Shown here: positions 29,241 through 37,983 of the stretch, in pieces | How the letters are laid out: the number at the start of each line of letters is the position of its first letter | How positions within the stretch are numbered: the first letter of the stretch is position 1 | NCBI RefSeq assembly: GCF_003752025.1 | Contig: NZ_RJKR01000010.1 | Span: forward strand, 1-64,000 | Origin: Curtobacterium sp. PhB115 | Lineage (GTDB): Bacteria > Actinomycetota > Actinomycetes > Actinomycetales > Microbacteriaceae | Direction: 5' to 3' | DNA length: 64,000 nucleotides | Notes under the pieces: model-generated | What the model saw: the letters and a program-made list of their open reading frames with translations, nothing else | Told to the model about the DNA's origin: nothing | Databases searched by the model: none | Translations under genes and position numbers: made by a program

Positions 29241-30263
29241 TCAGTGTTCGCCCAGGAGCTTGGACAGGTAGCGTGCGACGGCGCGGACGGCCGCCATGTT
29301 CGTGCCGTAGTCCATCCGGGTCGGTCCGAGGACACCCAGTCGGGCGACCTCGCCGCCACCGGCGAGGTACCCGCCGGCGACGATGCTGGTGGCGTCGAGT
29401 CCGTACTCGGCGTTCTCGACGCCGATGCTCGCCGCCACCGCGATGTCGTCCACCTGCATCTCCCCGAACAACCGGAGCAGGGTGACTTGTTCCTCGATCG
29501 CCTCGAGCACCGGGAAGAGGCCGCCGGAGAAGTCCTGCTCGCTCTTCGCGAGGTTCGCGGCCCCCGCCATCAGCAGGCGGTCCTGGCGGTTCGCGGCGAC
29601 CTGCTCGATGAGGGTCGCGACGACGACGCCGGCGAGCGGTTGGGCCCCGGGTCGGAGCTGCTGCGGCACCGCGCGGAGCGCCGTCGCGACGTCCTGCAGC
29701 AGGAGTCCGACCGACGCGCCGTTCACCACCGTGCGGAGTTCGTTCAGGGACGGCTCGTCGAGGGCCACGTCGGTCTCGACGACCCGCTGCTCCACCCGGG
29801 CGGTGTCGGTGATCAGGACCACCATGAGTCGGTTGTCCCCGAGGCGGACGAGCTCGATGTGCTGCACCCGTGCCCGCACCATCGACGGGTACTGGACGAG
29901 GGCGACCTGGTTCGTGAGCTGGCTGAGGAGCCGGACGGTGCGCCCGAGGACCTCGTCGAGGTCGTTCGGGGCGCCGAGGAAGGTCTCGATCGCGTGCCGC
30001 TGGGCGCTGGAGAGCGGTCGGGCGGCAGCGAGGTGGTCGACGAAGAGCCGGTAGCCCTTGTCCGTCGGGACCCGGCCGGACGAGGTGTGCGGCGCGACGA
30101 TGAGCTGCTCGTCCTCGAGCAGGGCCATGTCGTTGCGGATCGTGGCGGCGCTGACCCCGAACGCGTGCCGCTCGACGATGGTCTTCGACCCGACGGGCTC
30201 ACGGGAGGCCACGTAGTCGCGCACGATCGCCTTCAGGACCTCGAGGCTGCGTTCACTGACCAC
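29241..30263 (-). CDS. hrcA: Heat-inducible transcription repressor HrcA
   Basis: 340-aa repressor of class I heat-shock genes. An N-terminal winged helix-turn-helix spans residues 1-80 (REPVGSKTIVERHAFGVSAATIRNDMALLEDEQLI). The GAF-like and dimerisation domain follows, with ARLGVLGPTRMDYGTNMAAVRAVARYLSKLL at the C-terminus. GTG at 30261-30263 with a strong AGGAAGGAG site. A CIRCE operator lies at 30285-30311, immediately after its -10 box, so it should repress its own operon together with dnaJ. Confidence 0.97.
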   Translation of the reverse strand: MVSERSLEVLKAIVRDYVASREPVGSKTIVERHAFGVSAATIRNDMALLEDEQLIVAPHTSSGRVPTDKGYRLFVDHLAAARPLSSAQRHAIETFLGAPNDLDEVLGRTVRLLSQLTNQVALVQYPSMVRARVQHIELVRLGDNRLMVVLITDTARVEQRVVETDVALDEPSLNELRTVVNGASVGLLLQDVATALRAVPQQLRPGAQPLAGVVVATLIEQVAANRQDRLLMAGAANLAKSEQDFSGGLFPVLEAIEEQVTLLRLFGEMQVDDIAVAASIGVENAEYGLDATSIVAGGYLAGGGEVARLGVLGPTRMDYGTNMAAVRAVARYLSKLLGEH

Positions 30264-30284
30264 GCGGGCTCCTTCCTGGTCGAT

Positions 30285-30316
30285 CTGGCACTCGGACGTG
30301 TCGACTGCTGATCCTA
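30285..30316 (-). promoter_or_regulatory. CIRCE operator and -10 box of hrcA
   Basis: CTGGCACTC-N9-GACTGCTGA at 30285-30311, against the consensus TTAGCACTC-N9-GAGTGCTAA: 7 of 9 matches in each arm and the exact 9-nt spacer. The -10 box TAGGAT (30311-30316, minus strand) abuts it, so the predicted transcription start lies within the operator. Confidence 0.8.
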
Positions 30317-30359
30317 CGCCCGACCACCGTCAGCTCGGGACTTCGGACCGAGCGGCCGC

Positions 30360-30365
30360 TACGCT
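30360..30365 (+). promoter_or_regulatory. -10 box of the DUF4870 gene, probable leaderless start
   Basis: TACGCT, 6 nt (TCGCCC) before the ATG at 30372. Confidence 0.6.
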
Positions 30366-30371
30366 TCGCCC

Positions 30372-30779
30372 ATGACCTACGGACAGCAGCCCGGCGGCCC
30401 CCAGCACCCCGGCGGACCGCAGTACCCCGGCGGGTACACGCCCCCGAAGCCGATGAGCCCCGAGGACCAGCGGCTCTGGGCCACGCTGACCCACATCGGC
30501 GGCATCTTCTTCAACTTCGTCGCCCCGCTCGTCGCCTACCTGGTGCTGCGCGACCGCGGCGGGTTCATCCGGGAGCACACCCGCGCCGCGCTGAACTTCC
30601 ACATCACGATGGCGATCGCGTACGTCGTGTCCGGGATCCTCACGATCGTGCTGATCGGCCTGTTCCTGCTGCCCGCGATCGCCATCGTGACGATCGTCTT
30701 CGGCATCCTGGCGGCCGTCGCGGCGAACAGCGGGCAGTTCTACCGCTACCCGCTCACGATCGAGTTCATCAAGCAGTAG
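30372..30779 (+). CDS. DUF4870 (Tic20-like) membrane protein
   Basis: 135-aa membrane protein of unknown function. The N-terminal 35 residues are rich in Gly, Pro and Gln (GQQPGGPQHPGG repeats). The DUF4870 domain follows: SPEDQRLWATLTHIGGIFFNFVAPLVAYLVL, the amphipathic REHTRAALNFHITMAIAY segment and two further helices, ending FIKQ. Divergent from hrcA and convergent with hemW (stop-to-stop 8 nt). A -10 box 6 nt before the ATG and no ribosome site imply a leaderless mRNA. Confidence 0.92.
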   Translation: MTYGQQPGGPQHPGGPQYPGGYTPPKPMSPEDQRLWATLTHIGGIFFNFVAPLVAYLVLRDRGGFIREHTRAALNFHITMAIAYVVSGILTIVLIGLFLLPAIAIVTIVFGILAAVAANSGQFYRYPLTIEFIKQ

Positions 30780-30787
30780 TCACCCGC

Positions 30788-32029
30788 TCAGTCGAGCAGC
30801 TCCCGCACCACCGCGTCGGCGAGCAGGCGCCCCTGCAGGGTCAGGTCGATGCGTCCCCGCACCGCGGCCGAGCCGTCCACGAGACCACGTGCGATGAGTC
30901 CCGCGACCCGGCCACGGGCCTCCTGGCGGATCTCGTTCGTCGCGAGCTCTCCACGGACGCGAGCCGCGAGGAGCAGCCGTTCGACGTAGCGCGTCTCGTC
31001 GTCGATGACCTCGCGGCCGGCGGCCGGCGACTCGCCGGACAGCACCCGGTTCGCGTACGCGGCTGGGTGCTTCACGTTCCACCAGCGGGTGCCGGCGACG
31101 GCGGAGTGGGCGCCGGGACCGACGCCCCACCAGTCGTGGCCCTTCCAGTAGGACAGGTTGTGCCGGCTCGCGTGCGCGGAGCCGCGCGCCCAGTTCGACA
31201 CCTCGTACCAGGAGTACCCGGCGTCTCCGAGGACCTGGTCGGCGAGCTCGTACATGTCCGCGGCGAGGTCGTCGTCCGGAGCCGGCAGCTCTCCACGGGC
31301 GACCATGCGGCCCATCGCGGTGCCGTCCTCGACGATGAGTGAGTACGCGGAGACGTGGTCGGGTTCGCAGGCGAGTGCGGCGTCGAGGGACGTGCGCCAG
31401 TCGGCGAGGGACTCCCCCGGCGTCGAGTAGATGAGGTCGAGCGAGACGTCGAGGCCCTGCTGCTTCGCGAGGTCGACCACGACCGGCACCCGGAGCGGAT
31501 CGTGCGTGCGGTCGAGCGTCGCGAGGACGTGCGGCACGGCCGACTGCATGCCGTAGCTGATCCGGTTGAAGCCACCTTCGCGCAGCGTCTGCAACGAGGA
31601 CGCGTCGACCGAGTCCGGGTTCGCCTCGGTCGTGACCTCGGCGCCGGGCAGGATCCCCCAGGTGTCGTCGATCGCGCGCAGGATCATCACGAGGTCGGAC
31701 GCGGGCAGCATCGTCGGGGTGCCGCCGCCGAAGAACACGGTCGACACCGGCCGACGCGGGACCCCGGAGCGGTCGAGGACCGTCGCCGCCCACTCGATCT
31801 CACGCACGGCGTGTCCGGCGTAGTCGTCGCGGCGCACACCGCGGAGCTCGGACGCCGTGTAGGTGTTGAAGTCGCAGTAGCCGCAGCGCACCCGGCAGAA
31901 CGGCACGTGCACGTAGACGCCGAAGGGGACGTCTGCCGGGTCGGAGCCAGCGGCGGAGCCCGCCGCCGCTCGCGGCGCGATCAGCCCGTCAGCGGGAGCC
32001 GGATCGGCGATCGGGAGAGCACTCGGCAT
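30788..32029 (-). CDS. hemW: Radical SAM protein HemW (coproporphyrinogen III oxidase-like)
   Basis: 413-aa cytoplasmic radical-SAM protein. The cluster motif CRVRCGYCDFNTY (CxxxCxxC) lies about 45 residues from the start, followed by VFFGGGTPTML and EANPDSVD. The C-terminal HemN-like domain has NLSYWKGHDWWGVGPGAHS. HemW is a heme chaperone or heme-insertion factor rather than a true oxidase. ATG at 32027-32029 is preferred because GAGAAT lies 7 nt upstream. An ATG three codons earlier (32038) is possible. Divergent from the HAD hydrolase with overlapping promoter regions. Confidence 0.93.
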   Translation of the reverse strand: MPSALPIADPAPADGLIAPRAAAGSAAGSDPADVPFGVYVHVPFCRVRCGYCDFNTYTASELRGVRRDDYAGHAVREIEWAATVLDRSGVPRRPVSTVFFGGGTPTMLPASDLVMILRAIDDTWGILPGAEVTTEANPDSVDASSLQTLREGGFNRISYGMQSAVPHVLATLDRTHDPLRVPVVVDLAKQQGLDVSLDLIYSTPGESLADWRTSLDAALACEPDHVSAYSLIVEDGTAMGRMVARGELPAPDDDLAADMYELADQVLGDAGYSWYEVSNWARGSAHASRHNLSYWKGHDWWGVGPGAHSAVAGTRWWNVKHPAAYANRVLSGESPAAGREVIDDETRYVERLLLAARVRGELATNEIRQEARGRVAGLIARGLVDGSAAVRGRIDLTLQGRLLADAVVRELLD

Positions 32030-32057
32030 GGAGTCCATTCTCCGTCATGATGGAGAC

Positions 32058-32750
32058 ATGGAGCACCACCCCGTCCCCACCACGGTCCTGTGGGACATCG
32101 ACGGCACCCTCGTGATGAACGCGTCGTCCCCGGGCAACCTGTACCACCTCGCCCTCGAGCGGGCGGTGGGCCGCGACCTCACGCTGCGGGTCGGCCACCA
32201 GCACGGGCGGACCGACGCCGGGCTCATCGCCGAGCACGTCCGCGCGCACGCCTTCGAGGACACCATCATCCCCACCGTGAGCGGACACCTGCGCGACCTC
32301 ACGACGGAACGGCACGAGTCCGGCGACCACCGCAGCCCGGTCCCCGGCGCGAAGGCGCTGCTCACCCGCTTCGCCGAACTGGGCTGGCGGAACGGACTGC
32401 TGACCGGCAACTCCGAGTACCGCGCCCGGGTGAAGCTCACCGGCGCCGGGTTCGACGCCGAGGTGTTCGACTGGGAGCACTCCTACTTCGGCGACACCGA
32501 GGTCGACCGGGCCGGGGTCACCGCACGGGCCGCTGCAGGACTCGCCGGCACTCGCGCGGTCATCGTCGGCGACACCCCGCGCGACGGCGAGGCAGCGGAC
32601 GCCGCGGGCATCCCGTTCCTCGCGGTGGCGACCGGGGTCTACGACGTGGACGAACTCCGGGCGACGAACGCCGTCACGGTGGCCCGGGACTGCCAGCAGG
32701 ACGCCGCCCTCATCGAGGACGCGATCGCCGCGCTGCCGCCCCTGCGCTAG
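32058..32750 (+). CDS. HAD-superfamily hydrolase
   Basis: 230-aa phosphatase-like protein. Motif I DIDGTLV is near residue 12, motif II is TGNSEYRARVKL, and motif III/IV VIVGDTPRDGEAADAAG is near residue 170. The cap domain is small and helical, resembling phosphoglycolate-phosphatase-like members; the substrate is unknown. ATG at 32058 was chosen over one 30 nt earlier because it is divergent from hemW with a CATGAT box 6 nt before it. The stop (32748-32750) lies in the first unit of a 26-bp tandem repeat. Confidence 0.9.
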   Translation: MEHHPVPTTVLWDIDGTLVMNASSPGNLYHLALERAVGRDLTLRVGHQHGRTDAGLIAEHVRAHAFEDTIIPTVSGHLRDLTTERHESGDHRSPVPGAKALLTRFAELGWRNGLLTGNSEYRARVKLTGAGFDAEVFDWEHSYFGDTEVDRAGVTARAAAGLAGTRAVIVGDTPRDGEAADAAGIPFLAVATGVYDVDELRATNAVTVARDCQQDAALIEDAIAALPPLR

Positions 32751-32839
32751 TCCCCGCGCTGCGGCCCCTGCGCTAGTCCCCGCGCTGCGGCCCCTGCGCT
32801 AGTCGCCGCGCTGCCGCCCCTGCGCTAGTCCCCGCGCAA
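32742..32839. repeat. 26-bp tandem repeat containing the stops of two convergent genes
   Basis: CTGCGCTAGTC starts at 32742, 32768, 32794 and 32820 (period 26), the last copy partial. Each unit has the palindrome CTAG, which reads as TAG on both strands. The plus-strand HAD gene stops in the first unit and the minus-strand DUF1990 gene in the last. Confidence 0.95.
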
Positions 32840-33472
32840 CGCCGCCAGGTACTTCTCCGCCATCACCTTCTGCTGCCGACGCACCAGCGGTGCGACGAAC
32901 TGCCACTTCCGGCTCGACGGCTGCGAGAACTGCCGGATCTGCAGCCACACCGACCCGTCGGAGGTGCGCTCGATCACGAAGGACTCCTCGCCGGAGAGCG
33001 GGTGCCCCTCGAGCGTGCCGTAGGCGAAGCCCTTCCGGTCGTGCTCGTCGATGATCGAGACGACGCGGACCGGGGCGAGCACGGTCTGCCCGAACGCGTG
33101 CATCGTGAGCGTCGCGCTCGTGCCCGCGGTCACCAGCGGGGTGCCGTCCGGCGCGAACTTCTCGACCCGGGGCGTCCCGATGGACGCCGGTGCGATCGGG
33201 ACACCGTCGTCGTCGAAGGTCACCGGGTTGTACCGGACCTCGTCGTCGTCGGGCTGCTCCTCGACCTGCACGCGGATGCCGCTGCGCTCCTGGATCTGCC
33301 AGGTCAGCGCCTGCGTCACCGCGGTCTCGAACCGCTGGTCGCCGTGACCGATGCGCGAGCGCGACTCGGAGGGGGTGAACCCCTCCGGCGGGTACGTCAT
33401 GAGGTCCGACGCCTGGGTCGCCCCCACGGCGCCGTACGTCAGGGCGGTCCGGTAGCTCCCGCGGATGCTCAT
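32825..33472 (-). CDS. DUF1990 family protein
   Basis: 215 aa, a family common in actinobacteria with no established function. Recognisable blocks are an N-terminal TYPPEGFTPSESRSRIGHG, the WQIQERSGIRVQ segment, and the conserved KGFAYGTLEGHPLSGEESFVIER followed by RFSQPSSRKWQF-like ending. No signal peptide or membrane helices. ATG at 33470-33472; TAGCAT -10 box 6 nt upstream implies a leaderless mRNA. Convergent with the HAD gene, sharing the repeat that holds both stops. Confidence 0.9.
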   Translation of the reverse strand: MSIRGSYRTALTYGAVGATQASDLMTYPPEGFTPSESRSRIGHGDQRFETAVTQALTWQIQERSGIRVQVEEQPDDDEVRYNPVTFDDDGVPIAPASIGTPRVEKFAPDGTPLVTAGTSATLTMHAFGQTVLAPVRVVSIIDEHDRKGFAYGTLEGHPLSGEESFVIERTSDGSVWLQIRQFSQPSSRKWQFVAPLVRRQQKVMAEKYLAALRGD

Positions 33473-33478
33473 GCGGCA

Positions 33479-33484
33479 ATGCTA
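33479..33484 (-). promoter_or_regulatory. -10 box of the DUF1990 gene, probable leaderless start
   Basis: TAGCAT on the minus strand, 6 nt (TGCCGC) before the ATG at 33472. Confidence 0.6.
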
Positions 33485-33573
33485 CTTGGGCGTGCCCCGT
33501 CGGATCGAACCGAGCGGTCGTCCGGTTTCCGCGCGCCCCGAACTGGAGGCCCGACACCCGCCCGCCACGCCGC

Positions 33574-33579
33574 TATCGT
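33574..33579 (+). promoter_or_regulatory. -10 box of the 163-aa membrane protein gene
   Basis: TATCGT, 6 nt (CGGCTC) before the GTG at 33586. An ACTGGAGGCCCG element lies about 22 nt upstream. Confidence 0.6.
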
Positions 33580-33585
33580 CGGCTC

Positions 33586-34077
33586 GTGCCCCGCTCCACC
33601 CCCTCACCCCGGCAGTCGGTCGACCGTCGGACCGCGGCGTTCGCCGTGCTCACGCTCGTCGCCTTCGGCGCCGCGGCCTCAGCACGGGTCCTGGTCGACG
33701 TGACGACGGCGAGCATCGGCTCGTCGGCGCGCTCCGTCGCCGTGCCGGCCGCGCAGTGGGACGCGTTCGACACCGCCAACGTGATCGCCGGCGTCGGTGC
33801 GTGCTGCGCGGGGGCCGGTGTCCTGCTGTTCGGCGCCACCCTGGTCGTCGCGGTCCGTCGGCACCGTGCGGCTCGGCTGCCGCACCTGCTCGCCGTCGTG
33901 ACGCTCACGATGGTCGTCGGCGCCGTGGCGGCCGGGATCACTGCGGGCGCCCAGGACGACTTCGACGCTGCTGCCGGCTGGACCATCCTGCGGACCGCAC
34001 TGGCGGGACTGGCCGCGGCGAGCCTCCCGGCCCTCTGCCTGGCCGCCCTGCGGACCCGCGCCGCGCGCCTCCGCTGA
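33586..34077 (+). CDS. Hypothetical four-helix membrane protein
   Basis: 163 aa, no family recognised. Hydrophobic segments lie at about residues 18-40, 62-88, 100-122 and 132-155. The loops are short, and an RRHRAARLPH basic stretch after helix 2 suggests a cytoplasmic loop there. The GTG at 33586 is supported by a -10 box 6 nt upstream, and there is no ribosome site. Divergent from DUF1990; followed by 137 nt of GC-rich spacer before the lepA repeats. Composition matches its neighbours, so there is no sign of transfer. Confidence 0.8.
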   Translation: MPRSTPSPRQSVDRRTAAFAVLTLVAFGAAASARVLVDVTTASIGSSARSVAVPAAQWDAFDTANVIAGVGACCAGAGVLLFGATLVVAVRRHRAARLPHLLAVVTLTMVVGAVAAGITAGAQDDFDAAAGWTILRTALAGLAAASLPALCLAALRTRAARLR

Positions 34078-34214
34078 CGGTGCCGACGGGCCGCCGTCGC
34101 CGACGGCCGCCGGCGCCGACGGCCCGGACGAACCTTCGCGCCCAGCGACACTTCACGGCCGCCTCCGCGCGTGCGGTGTCGCTCAGCGCGAAACGTCGGC
34201 ACCCGCCGCGGCGC

Positions 34215-34268
34215 GGGCTCCTTCTTCTTCCCGGGCTACTTCTGCTTCTCGGGCTACTTCTTCTTCTC
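34215..34268. repeat. 18-bp tandem repeat spanning the lepA stop
   Basis: Three units: 34251-34268 (gene end), 34233-34250 and 34215-34232. On the minus strand each is a variant of GAGAAGAAGAAGTAGCCC. The first two carry TAG, the first being the real lepA stop (34254-34256); the third has GAG in its place. Confidence 0.9.
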
Positions 34269-36101
34269 TTCGACGTCGCCGGAGAGGGCTGCGATGAAGG
34301 CTTCCTGCGGGACCTCGACCCGGCCGATGGTCTTCATGCGCTTCTTGCCCTCCTTCTGCTTCTCGAGGAGCTTGCGCTTGCGGGTGATGTCACCGCCGTA
34401 GCACTTCGCCAGGACGTCCTTGCGCATCGCGCGGATGCTCTCGCGGGCGATGATCCGCGCACCGATGGCCGCCTGGATCGGGACCTCGAACTGCTGACGC
34501 GGGATGAGCTTGCGCAGGCGCTCGGTCATCAGCGTGCCGTAGGCGTACGCCTTGTCGCGGTGCACGATCGCACTGAACGCGTCGACCTGGTCGCCCTGCA
34601 GCAGGATGTCAACCTTCACGAGGTCGGCCGCCTGGTCCCCGATCGGTTCGTAGTCGAGCGACGCGTAGCCCTGCGTCTTGCTCTTCAGCTGGTCGAAGAA
34701 GTCGAACACGATCTCGCCGAGGGGCATCTCGTAGCGGATCTCGACGCGGTCCTCGCCGAGGTACTCCATGCCGAGCAGGGAGCCACGGCGCGACTGGCAC
34801 AGTTCCATGATCGCGCCGACGTAGTCCTTCGGGGCGAGGACGGCAGCACGGACCATCGGCTCGCGGACCTCGACGATGCGGCCGCCGGGGAACTCGGACG
34901 GGTTCGTGACCTCGGTGACGGAGTTGTCCTCGTTCGTGACCTCGTAGATCACGCTGGGCGCGGTCGTGATGAGGTCGAGGCCGAACTCGCGGGACAGCCG
35001 CTCGGTGATGATCTCGAGGTGCAGCAGGCCGAGGAACCCGCAGCGGAAGCCGAACCCGAGCGCCACGGACGTCTCGGGCTCGTAGACCAGGGCCGCATCG
35101 GAGAGCTTGAGCTTGTCGAGCGCGTCGCGGAGGTCCGGGTAGTCCGACCCGTCGATCGGGTACAGGCCGGAGAACACCATCGGCTTCGGGTCCGTGTAGC
35201 CGGGCAGGGCGTCGGTCGCGGGCTTCTGCGCGCTCGTGACCGTGTCGCCGACCTTGGACTGGCGGACGTCCTTCACGCCGGTGATGAGGTAGCCGACCTC
35301 GCCGACGGAGAGCCCCTTCGTCGGGATCGGCTCGGGGCTCGACACCCCGATCTCGAGGATCTCGTGCGTCGACTTGGTCGACATCATCTGGACCTTCTCG
35401 CGCGGCTTGATGGAGCCGTCGATCATCCGGATGTACGTCACCACGCCGCGGTAGCTGTCGTAGACCGAGTCGAAGATCATCGCGCGGGGCGCGGCCTCGA
35501 CGTCGCCGACCGGGGCGGGCACGCGGCGGACCACGAGGTCGAGGAGCTCGGGGACGCCGACGCCGGTCTTGCCGGAGACGCGCAGGACGTCCTCCGGCTT
35601 GCCACCGATGAGCTGGGCCAGTTCGGCCGCGTACTTCTCGGGCTCGGCCGCCGGCAGGTCGATCTTGTTGAGGACCGGGATGATCTCGAGGTCGTTCTCG
35701 AGCGCCAGATACAGGTTCGCGAGCGTCTGGGCCTCGATGCCCTGTGCGGCGTCGACGAGCAGGATCGCGCCCTCGCACGCAGCGAGGGACCGGGAGACCT
35801 CGTACGAGAAGTCGACGTGCCCGGGGGTGTCGATCATGTTCAACGCGAAGGTCTCACCGTCGAGTTCCCACGGCATGCGGACGGCCTGCGACTTGATCGT
35901 GATGCCGCGCTCGCGCTCGATGTCCATGCGGTCGAGGTACTGCGCACGCATCGCGCGCTCCTCGACGACGCCGGTCATCTGCAGCATGCGGTCGGCCAGC
36001 GTGGACTTGCCGTGGTCGATGTGCGCGATGATGCAGAAGTTGCGGATCGCGTCGGCCGGGGTCGCGGCGGGCTCGAGCGGAGCAGATGCTTGTGGGCTCA
36101 C
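34254..36101 (-). CDS. lepA: Elongation factor 4 (LepA)
   Basis: Ribosomal back-translocase/assembly GTPase of 615 aa. The G domain shows G1 AHIDHGKST near residue 27, G3 DTPGHVDF and G4 NKIDLP. The EF-Tu-like domain II, two EF-G-like domains and the LepA-specific C-terminal domain follow. That domain includes [25 protein letters not shown]. The chain ends in a Lys/Glu-rich tail (DVEEKKK) inside an 18-bp tandem repeat. GTG at 36099-36101 with GAGGA four nt upstream. Monocistronic, after the aminotransferase terminator. Confidence 0.97.
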   Translation of the reverse strand: MSPQASAPLEPAATPADAIRNFCIIAHIDHGKSTLADRMLQMTGVVEERAMRAQYLDRMDIERERGITIKSQAVRMPWELDGETFALNMIDTPGHVDFSYEVSRSLAACEGAILLVDAAQGIEAQTLANLYLALENDLEIIPVLNKIDLPAAEPEKYAAELAQLIGGKPEDVLRVSGKTGVGVPELLDLVVRRVPAPVGDVEAAPRAMIFDSVYDSYRGVVTYIRMIDGSIKPREKVQMMSTKSTHEILEIGVSSPEPIPTKGLSVGEVGYLITGVKDVRQSKVGDTVTSAQKPATDALPGYTDPKPMVFSGLYPIDGSDYPDLRDALDKLKLSDAALVYEPETSVALGFGFRCGFLGLLHLEIITERLSREFGLDLITTAPSVIYEVTNEDNSVTEVTNPSEFPGGRIVEVREPMVRAAVLAPKDYVGAIMELCQSRRGSLLGMEYLGEDRVEIRYEMPLGEIVFDFFDQLKSKTQGYASLDYEPIGDQAADLVKVDILLQGDQVDAFSAIVHRDKAYAYGTLMTERLRKLIPRQQFEVPIQAAIGARIIARESIRAMRKDVLAKCYGGDITRKRKLLEKQKEGKKRMKTIGRVEVPQEAFIAALSGDVEEKKK

Positions 36102-36192
36102 GGTTCCTCAGGTGGGTCGGACGGTCGGACAAGTCTCCCACGGTTGCGTGCGGGCGTCGCGCAGATGTGCGGGTCCGTCCCCACCGTGCGGC

Positions 36193-36239
36193 GTTCCGGT
36201 CACGGTGCGAGGTGCTGGACCTCGCACGGTGACCGGAAC
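36193..36239 (-). terminator. Long hairpin downstream of the aminotransferase gene
   Basis: Arms 36193-36213 and 36219-36239 are 21 bp with one mismatch; loop 5 nt. A third copy of the arm core, CCTCGCACGGTG, lies at about 36263-36274, closer to the gene. Likely terminator. Confidence 0.75.
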
Positions 36240-36308
36240 CGGGCACGGAACGCGACCAGACCTCGCACGGTGCGATGCCCTGCGGACGCGGGGCGGGCCT
36301 CCAGGCCG

Positions 36309-37475
36309 TCAGACGGAGGCGTGCACCGGCGCCGGCAGTGCGCCCAGGCCGCGCCGCAGGTCGTCCGGGGTGGCGGCCAGGCAGACGCGGATCCAGCCCT
36401 CGCCGGTGCGGCCGAAGGCGCTGCCCGGGGCGACCGCGACGCCGTCGCGCTGCAGGAAGGCGAGCGCCCACGCGGCGACGTCCCCGTCGGCGGCGTGCGA
36501 CACGTCGATCCAGAGGTAGAACGCCCCGCGCGGGTCGAGGTAGCGGAATCCAGCAGCGTCCAGGACCTCCTTCGCGACCTCGAGGTTCGCGCGGTAGTGC
36601 TCCCGGGCGTCACGCACCGCGGAGTGGTCCCCCACGATCGCCGCCAGCGCCGCGTACTGGTCCGGCTCGGCGACGCAGCTGATCATGGCCTCCTGCGTGG
36701 TGCGCATCGTCGGCCCGAGCCCCTTCGGCGTGACGAGGTACCCGACGCGCACGCCCGTCATCGCGTACGTCTTGCTCAGCGAGAACGCGGAGAAGACCCG
36801 GTCGTCCTCGTCCAGCGCGGCCAGGCTGACGTGCCGGGTGCCGTAGGTGAAGTACTCGTAGACCTCGTCGCTGATCACCCACAGGTCGTGCCGCTTCGCG
36901 AAGGCGAGCAGCGCGCGGAGGGTGTCCTCGCCGAACACCGAACCGAGCGGGTTCGACGGCGAGTTCACCACGAGGACCCGAGTGCGCTCGGTGACGCTCG
37001 CCTCGAGGGCCTCGAGGTCGGGCTCGAACCCGTGCTGCGGTTCGAGCCGGTACGGCACCGGGGTCGCGCCGATGATGTGGGCGTTCATCGTGAAGGTCGT
37101 GTAGCCCGGGTCCGGCACCAGGACCTCGTCACCAGGGCTCAGCGTCAGCGTCATCGCCTGGAACAGTGCCTGCGTCGCACCGATCGTCATCCAGATCTGC
37201 TCGAGGTCGACCTCGATCCGGTTCTCGCGGCGCAGCTTGTCGCGGACCGCCTCGCGGAGGGGTGCGATGCCACCGTTCGGCGTGTAGTCGGTGCGGTCCT
37301 CGGTCCACGCCCGGCGCGCGGCGTCGCCGATGTGCGGCGCGACCGCGACGTCCGGTTCACCGATCACGAGCATCGTCACGTCGGTGCCGCTCGAGCGCAT
37401 CAGGGCGGCCTGCTCGAAGACCCTCCGGATGCCGGAGGCGGGCACGGTGTCGATCCGAGGTGCGAGGGATGGCAT
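36309..37475 (-). CDS. PLP-dependent aminotransferase, class I/II
   Basis: 388-aa fold-type I aminotransferase. Visible features are the glycine-rich YTPNGGIAPLREAV near the N-terminus, NSPSNPLGSVF, the Asp/Tyr region WVISDEVYEYF and the PLP-lysine motif SLSKTYAMTGVRVGYLV. A C-terminal Arg in WIRVCLAATPDDL presumably binds the substrate carboxylate. Likely aspartate or aromatic class; substrate not resolved. ATG at 37473-37475 is chosen because TACGGT lies 7 nt upstream. An upstream in-frame ATG (37514) lacks any signal. Single gene, divergent from rpsT. Confidence 0.92.
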   Translation of the reverse strand: MPSLAPRIDTVPASGIRRVFEQAALMRSSGTDVTMLVIGEPDVAVAPHIGDAARRAWTEDRTDYTPNGGIAPLREAVRDKLRRENRIEVDLEQIWMTIGATQALFQAMTLTLSPGDEVLVPDPGYTTFTMNAHIIGATPVPYRLEPQHGFEPDLEALEASVTERTRVLVVNSPSNPLGSVFGEDTLRALLAFAKRHDLWVISDEVYEYFTYGTRHVSLAALDEDDRVFSAFSLSKTYAMTGVRVGYLVTPKGLGPTMRTTQEAMISCVAEPDQYAALAAIVGDHSAVRDAREHYRANLEVAKEVLDAAGFRYLDPRGAFYLWIDVSHAADGDVAAWALAFLQRDGVAVAPGSAFGRTGEGWIRVCLAATPDDLRRGLGALPAPVHASV

Positions 37476-37482
37476 GTCCGTC

Positions 37483-37488
37483 ACCGTA
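37483..37488 (-). promoter_or_regulatory. -10 box of the aminotransferase gene, probable leaderless start
   Basis: TACGGT on the minus strand, 7 nt (GACGGAC) before the ATG at 37475. Confidence 0.5.
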
Positions 37489-37538
37489 TCCGGTGCATGT
37501 TGCCGCGAGATCACGCCGATCCGGCGGTGTTTCGTGCT

Positions 37539-37567
37539 TTGGTGGCAGGCCGTTCGCCTGGTAATGT
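37539..37567 (+). promoter_or_regulatory. rpsT promoter
   Basis: -35 TTGGTG (37539-37544), 17-nt spacer, -10 TAATGT (37562-37567): the best classical promoter in the window. It predicts a 5' leader of about 100 nt before rpsT. Confidence 0.65.
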
Positions 37568-37675
37568 TGGTGGCTGGCTTGCGCGTTCCCCGCCCACGGG
37601 TGGAACGCGATGCGACCGAGGGCCCCTCTACCCCGCGGTCGCGCCCACCCGTACGAGACGAAGCAGGAGCTACAC

Positions 37676-37936
37676 ATGGCGAACATCAAGTCGCAGATCA
37701 AGCGCATCAAGACCAACCTCAAGGCGACCGAGCGCAACAAGGCGTACAAGTCGGAGCTCAAGACGTTCATCCGTCACACCAACGAGGCCGTTGCCGCTGG
37801 CGACAAGGACAAGGCCGTTGCCGCCCTGGCCACCGCGTCGAAGAAGCTCGACAAGGCCGTGAGCAAGGGTGTCATCCACCGCAACCAGGCCGCGAACCGC
37901 AAGTCGGCCATCGCGAAGAAGGTTGCTTCGCTCTGA
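37676..37936 (+). CDS. rpsT: 30S ribosomal protein S20
   Basis: 86-aa basic ribosomal protein binding 16S r[24 protein letters not shown] is the family's typical start, and the rest is helical and Lys/Ala-rich, ending [12 protein letters not shown] at 37676 with GGAG about 9 nt upstream. The long 5' leader would allow autogenous translational control, known for S20 in other bacteria. Monocistronic with its own promoter and a strong terminator. Codon use is highly biased, as expected for a highly expressed gene. Confidence 0.98.
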   Translation: MANIKSQIKRIKTNLKATERNKAYKSELKTFIRHTNEAVAAGDKDKAVAALATASKKLDKAVSKGVIHRNQAANRKSAIAKKVASL

Positions 37937-37954
37937 TCTCCTGAGCGCAGCACG

Positions 37955-37983
37955 AAGGCCCCGCACCGTTGGTGCGGGGCCTT
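37955..37983 (+). terminator. rpsT terminator
   Basis: AAGGCCCCGCACC-GTT-GGTGCGGGGCCTT: 13-bp perfect stem with a 3-nt loop, 18 nt past the stop. The A/T ends of the stem supply a short U-tract (CCTTCGTC). Confidence 0.85.

Noticed and set aside
34215-34253. Stop-codon read-through extension of LepA
   Set aside because: The frame after the TAG stop does repeat the Lys/Glu-rich tail, but a second TAG follows within six codons and LepA is already full length; a tandem duplication explains it better.
33465-37862. Very long open frame on the plus strand (over 1400 codons) opposite DUF1990, lepA and the aminotransferase
   Set aside because: It is the antisense shadow of well-supported minus-strand genes in GC-rich DNA; its translation is Arg/Asp/Val-rich and matches no family. 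The same applies to long plus-strand frames opposite comEC/holA (38600-42937), leuA (15385-18240) and the peptide importer (3195-5762).
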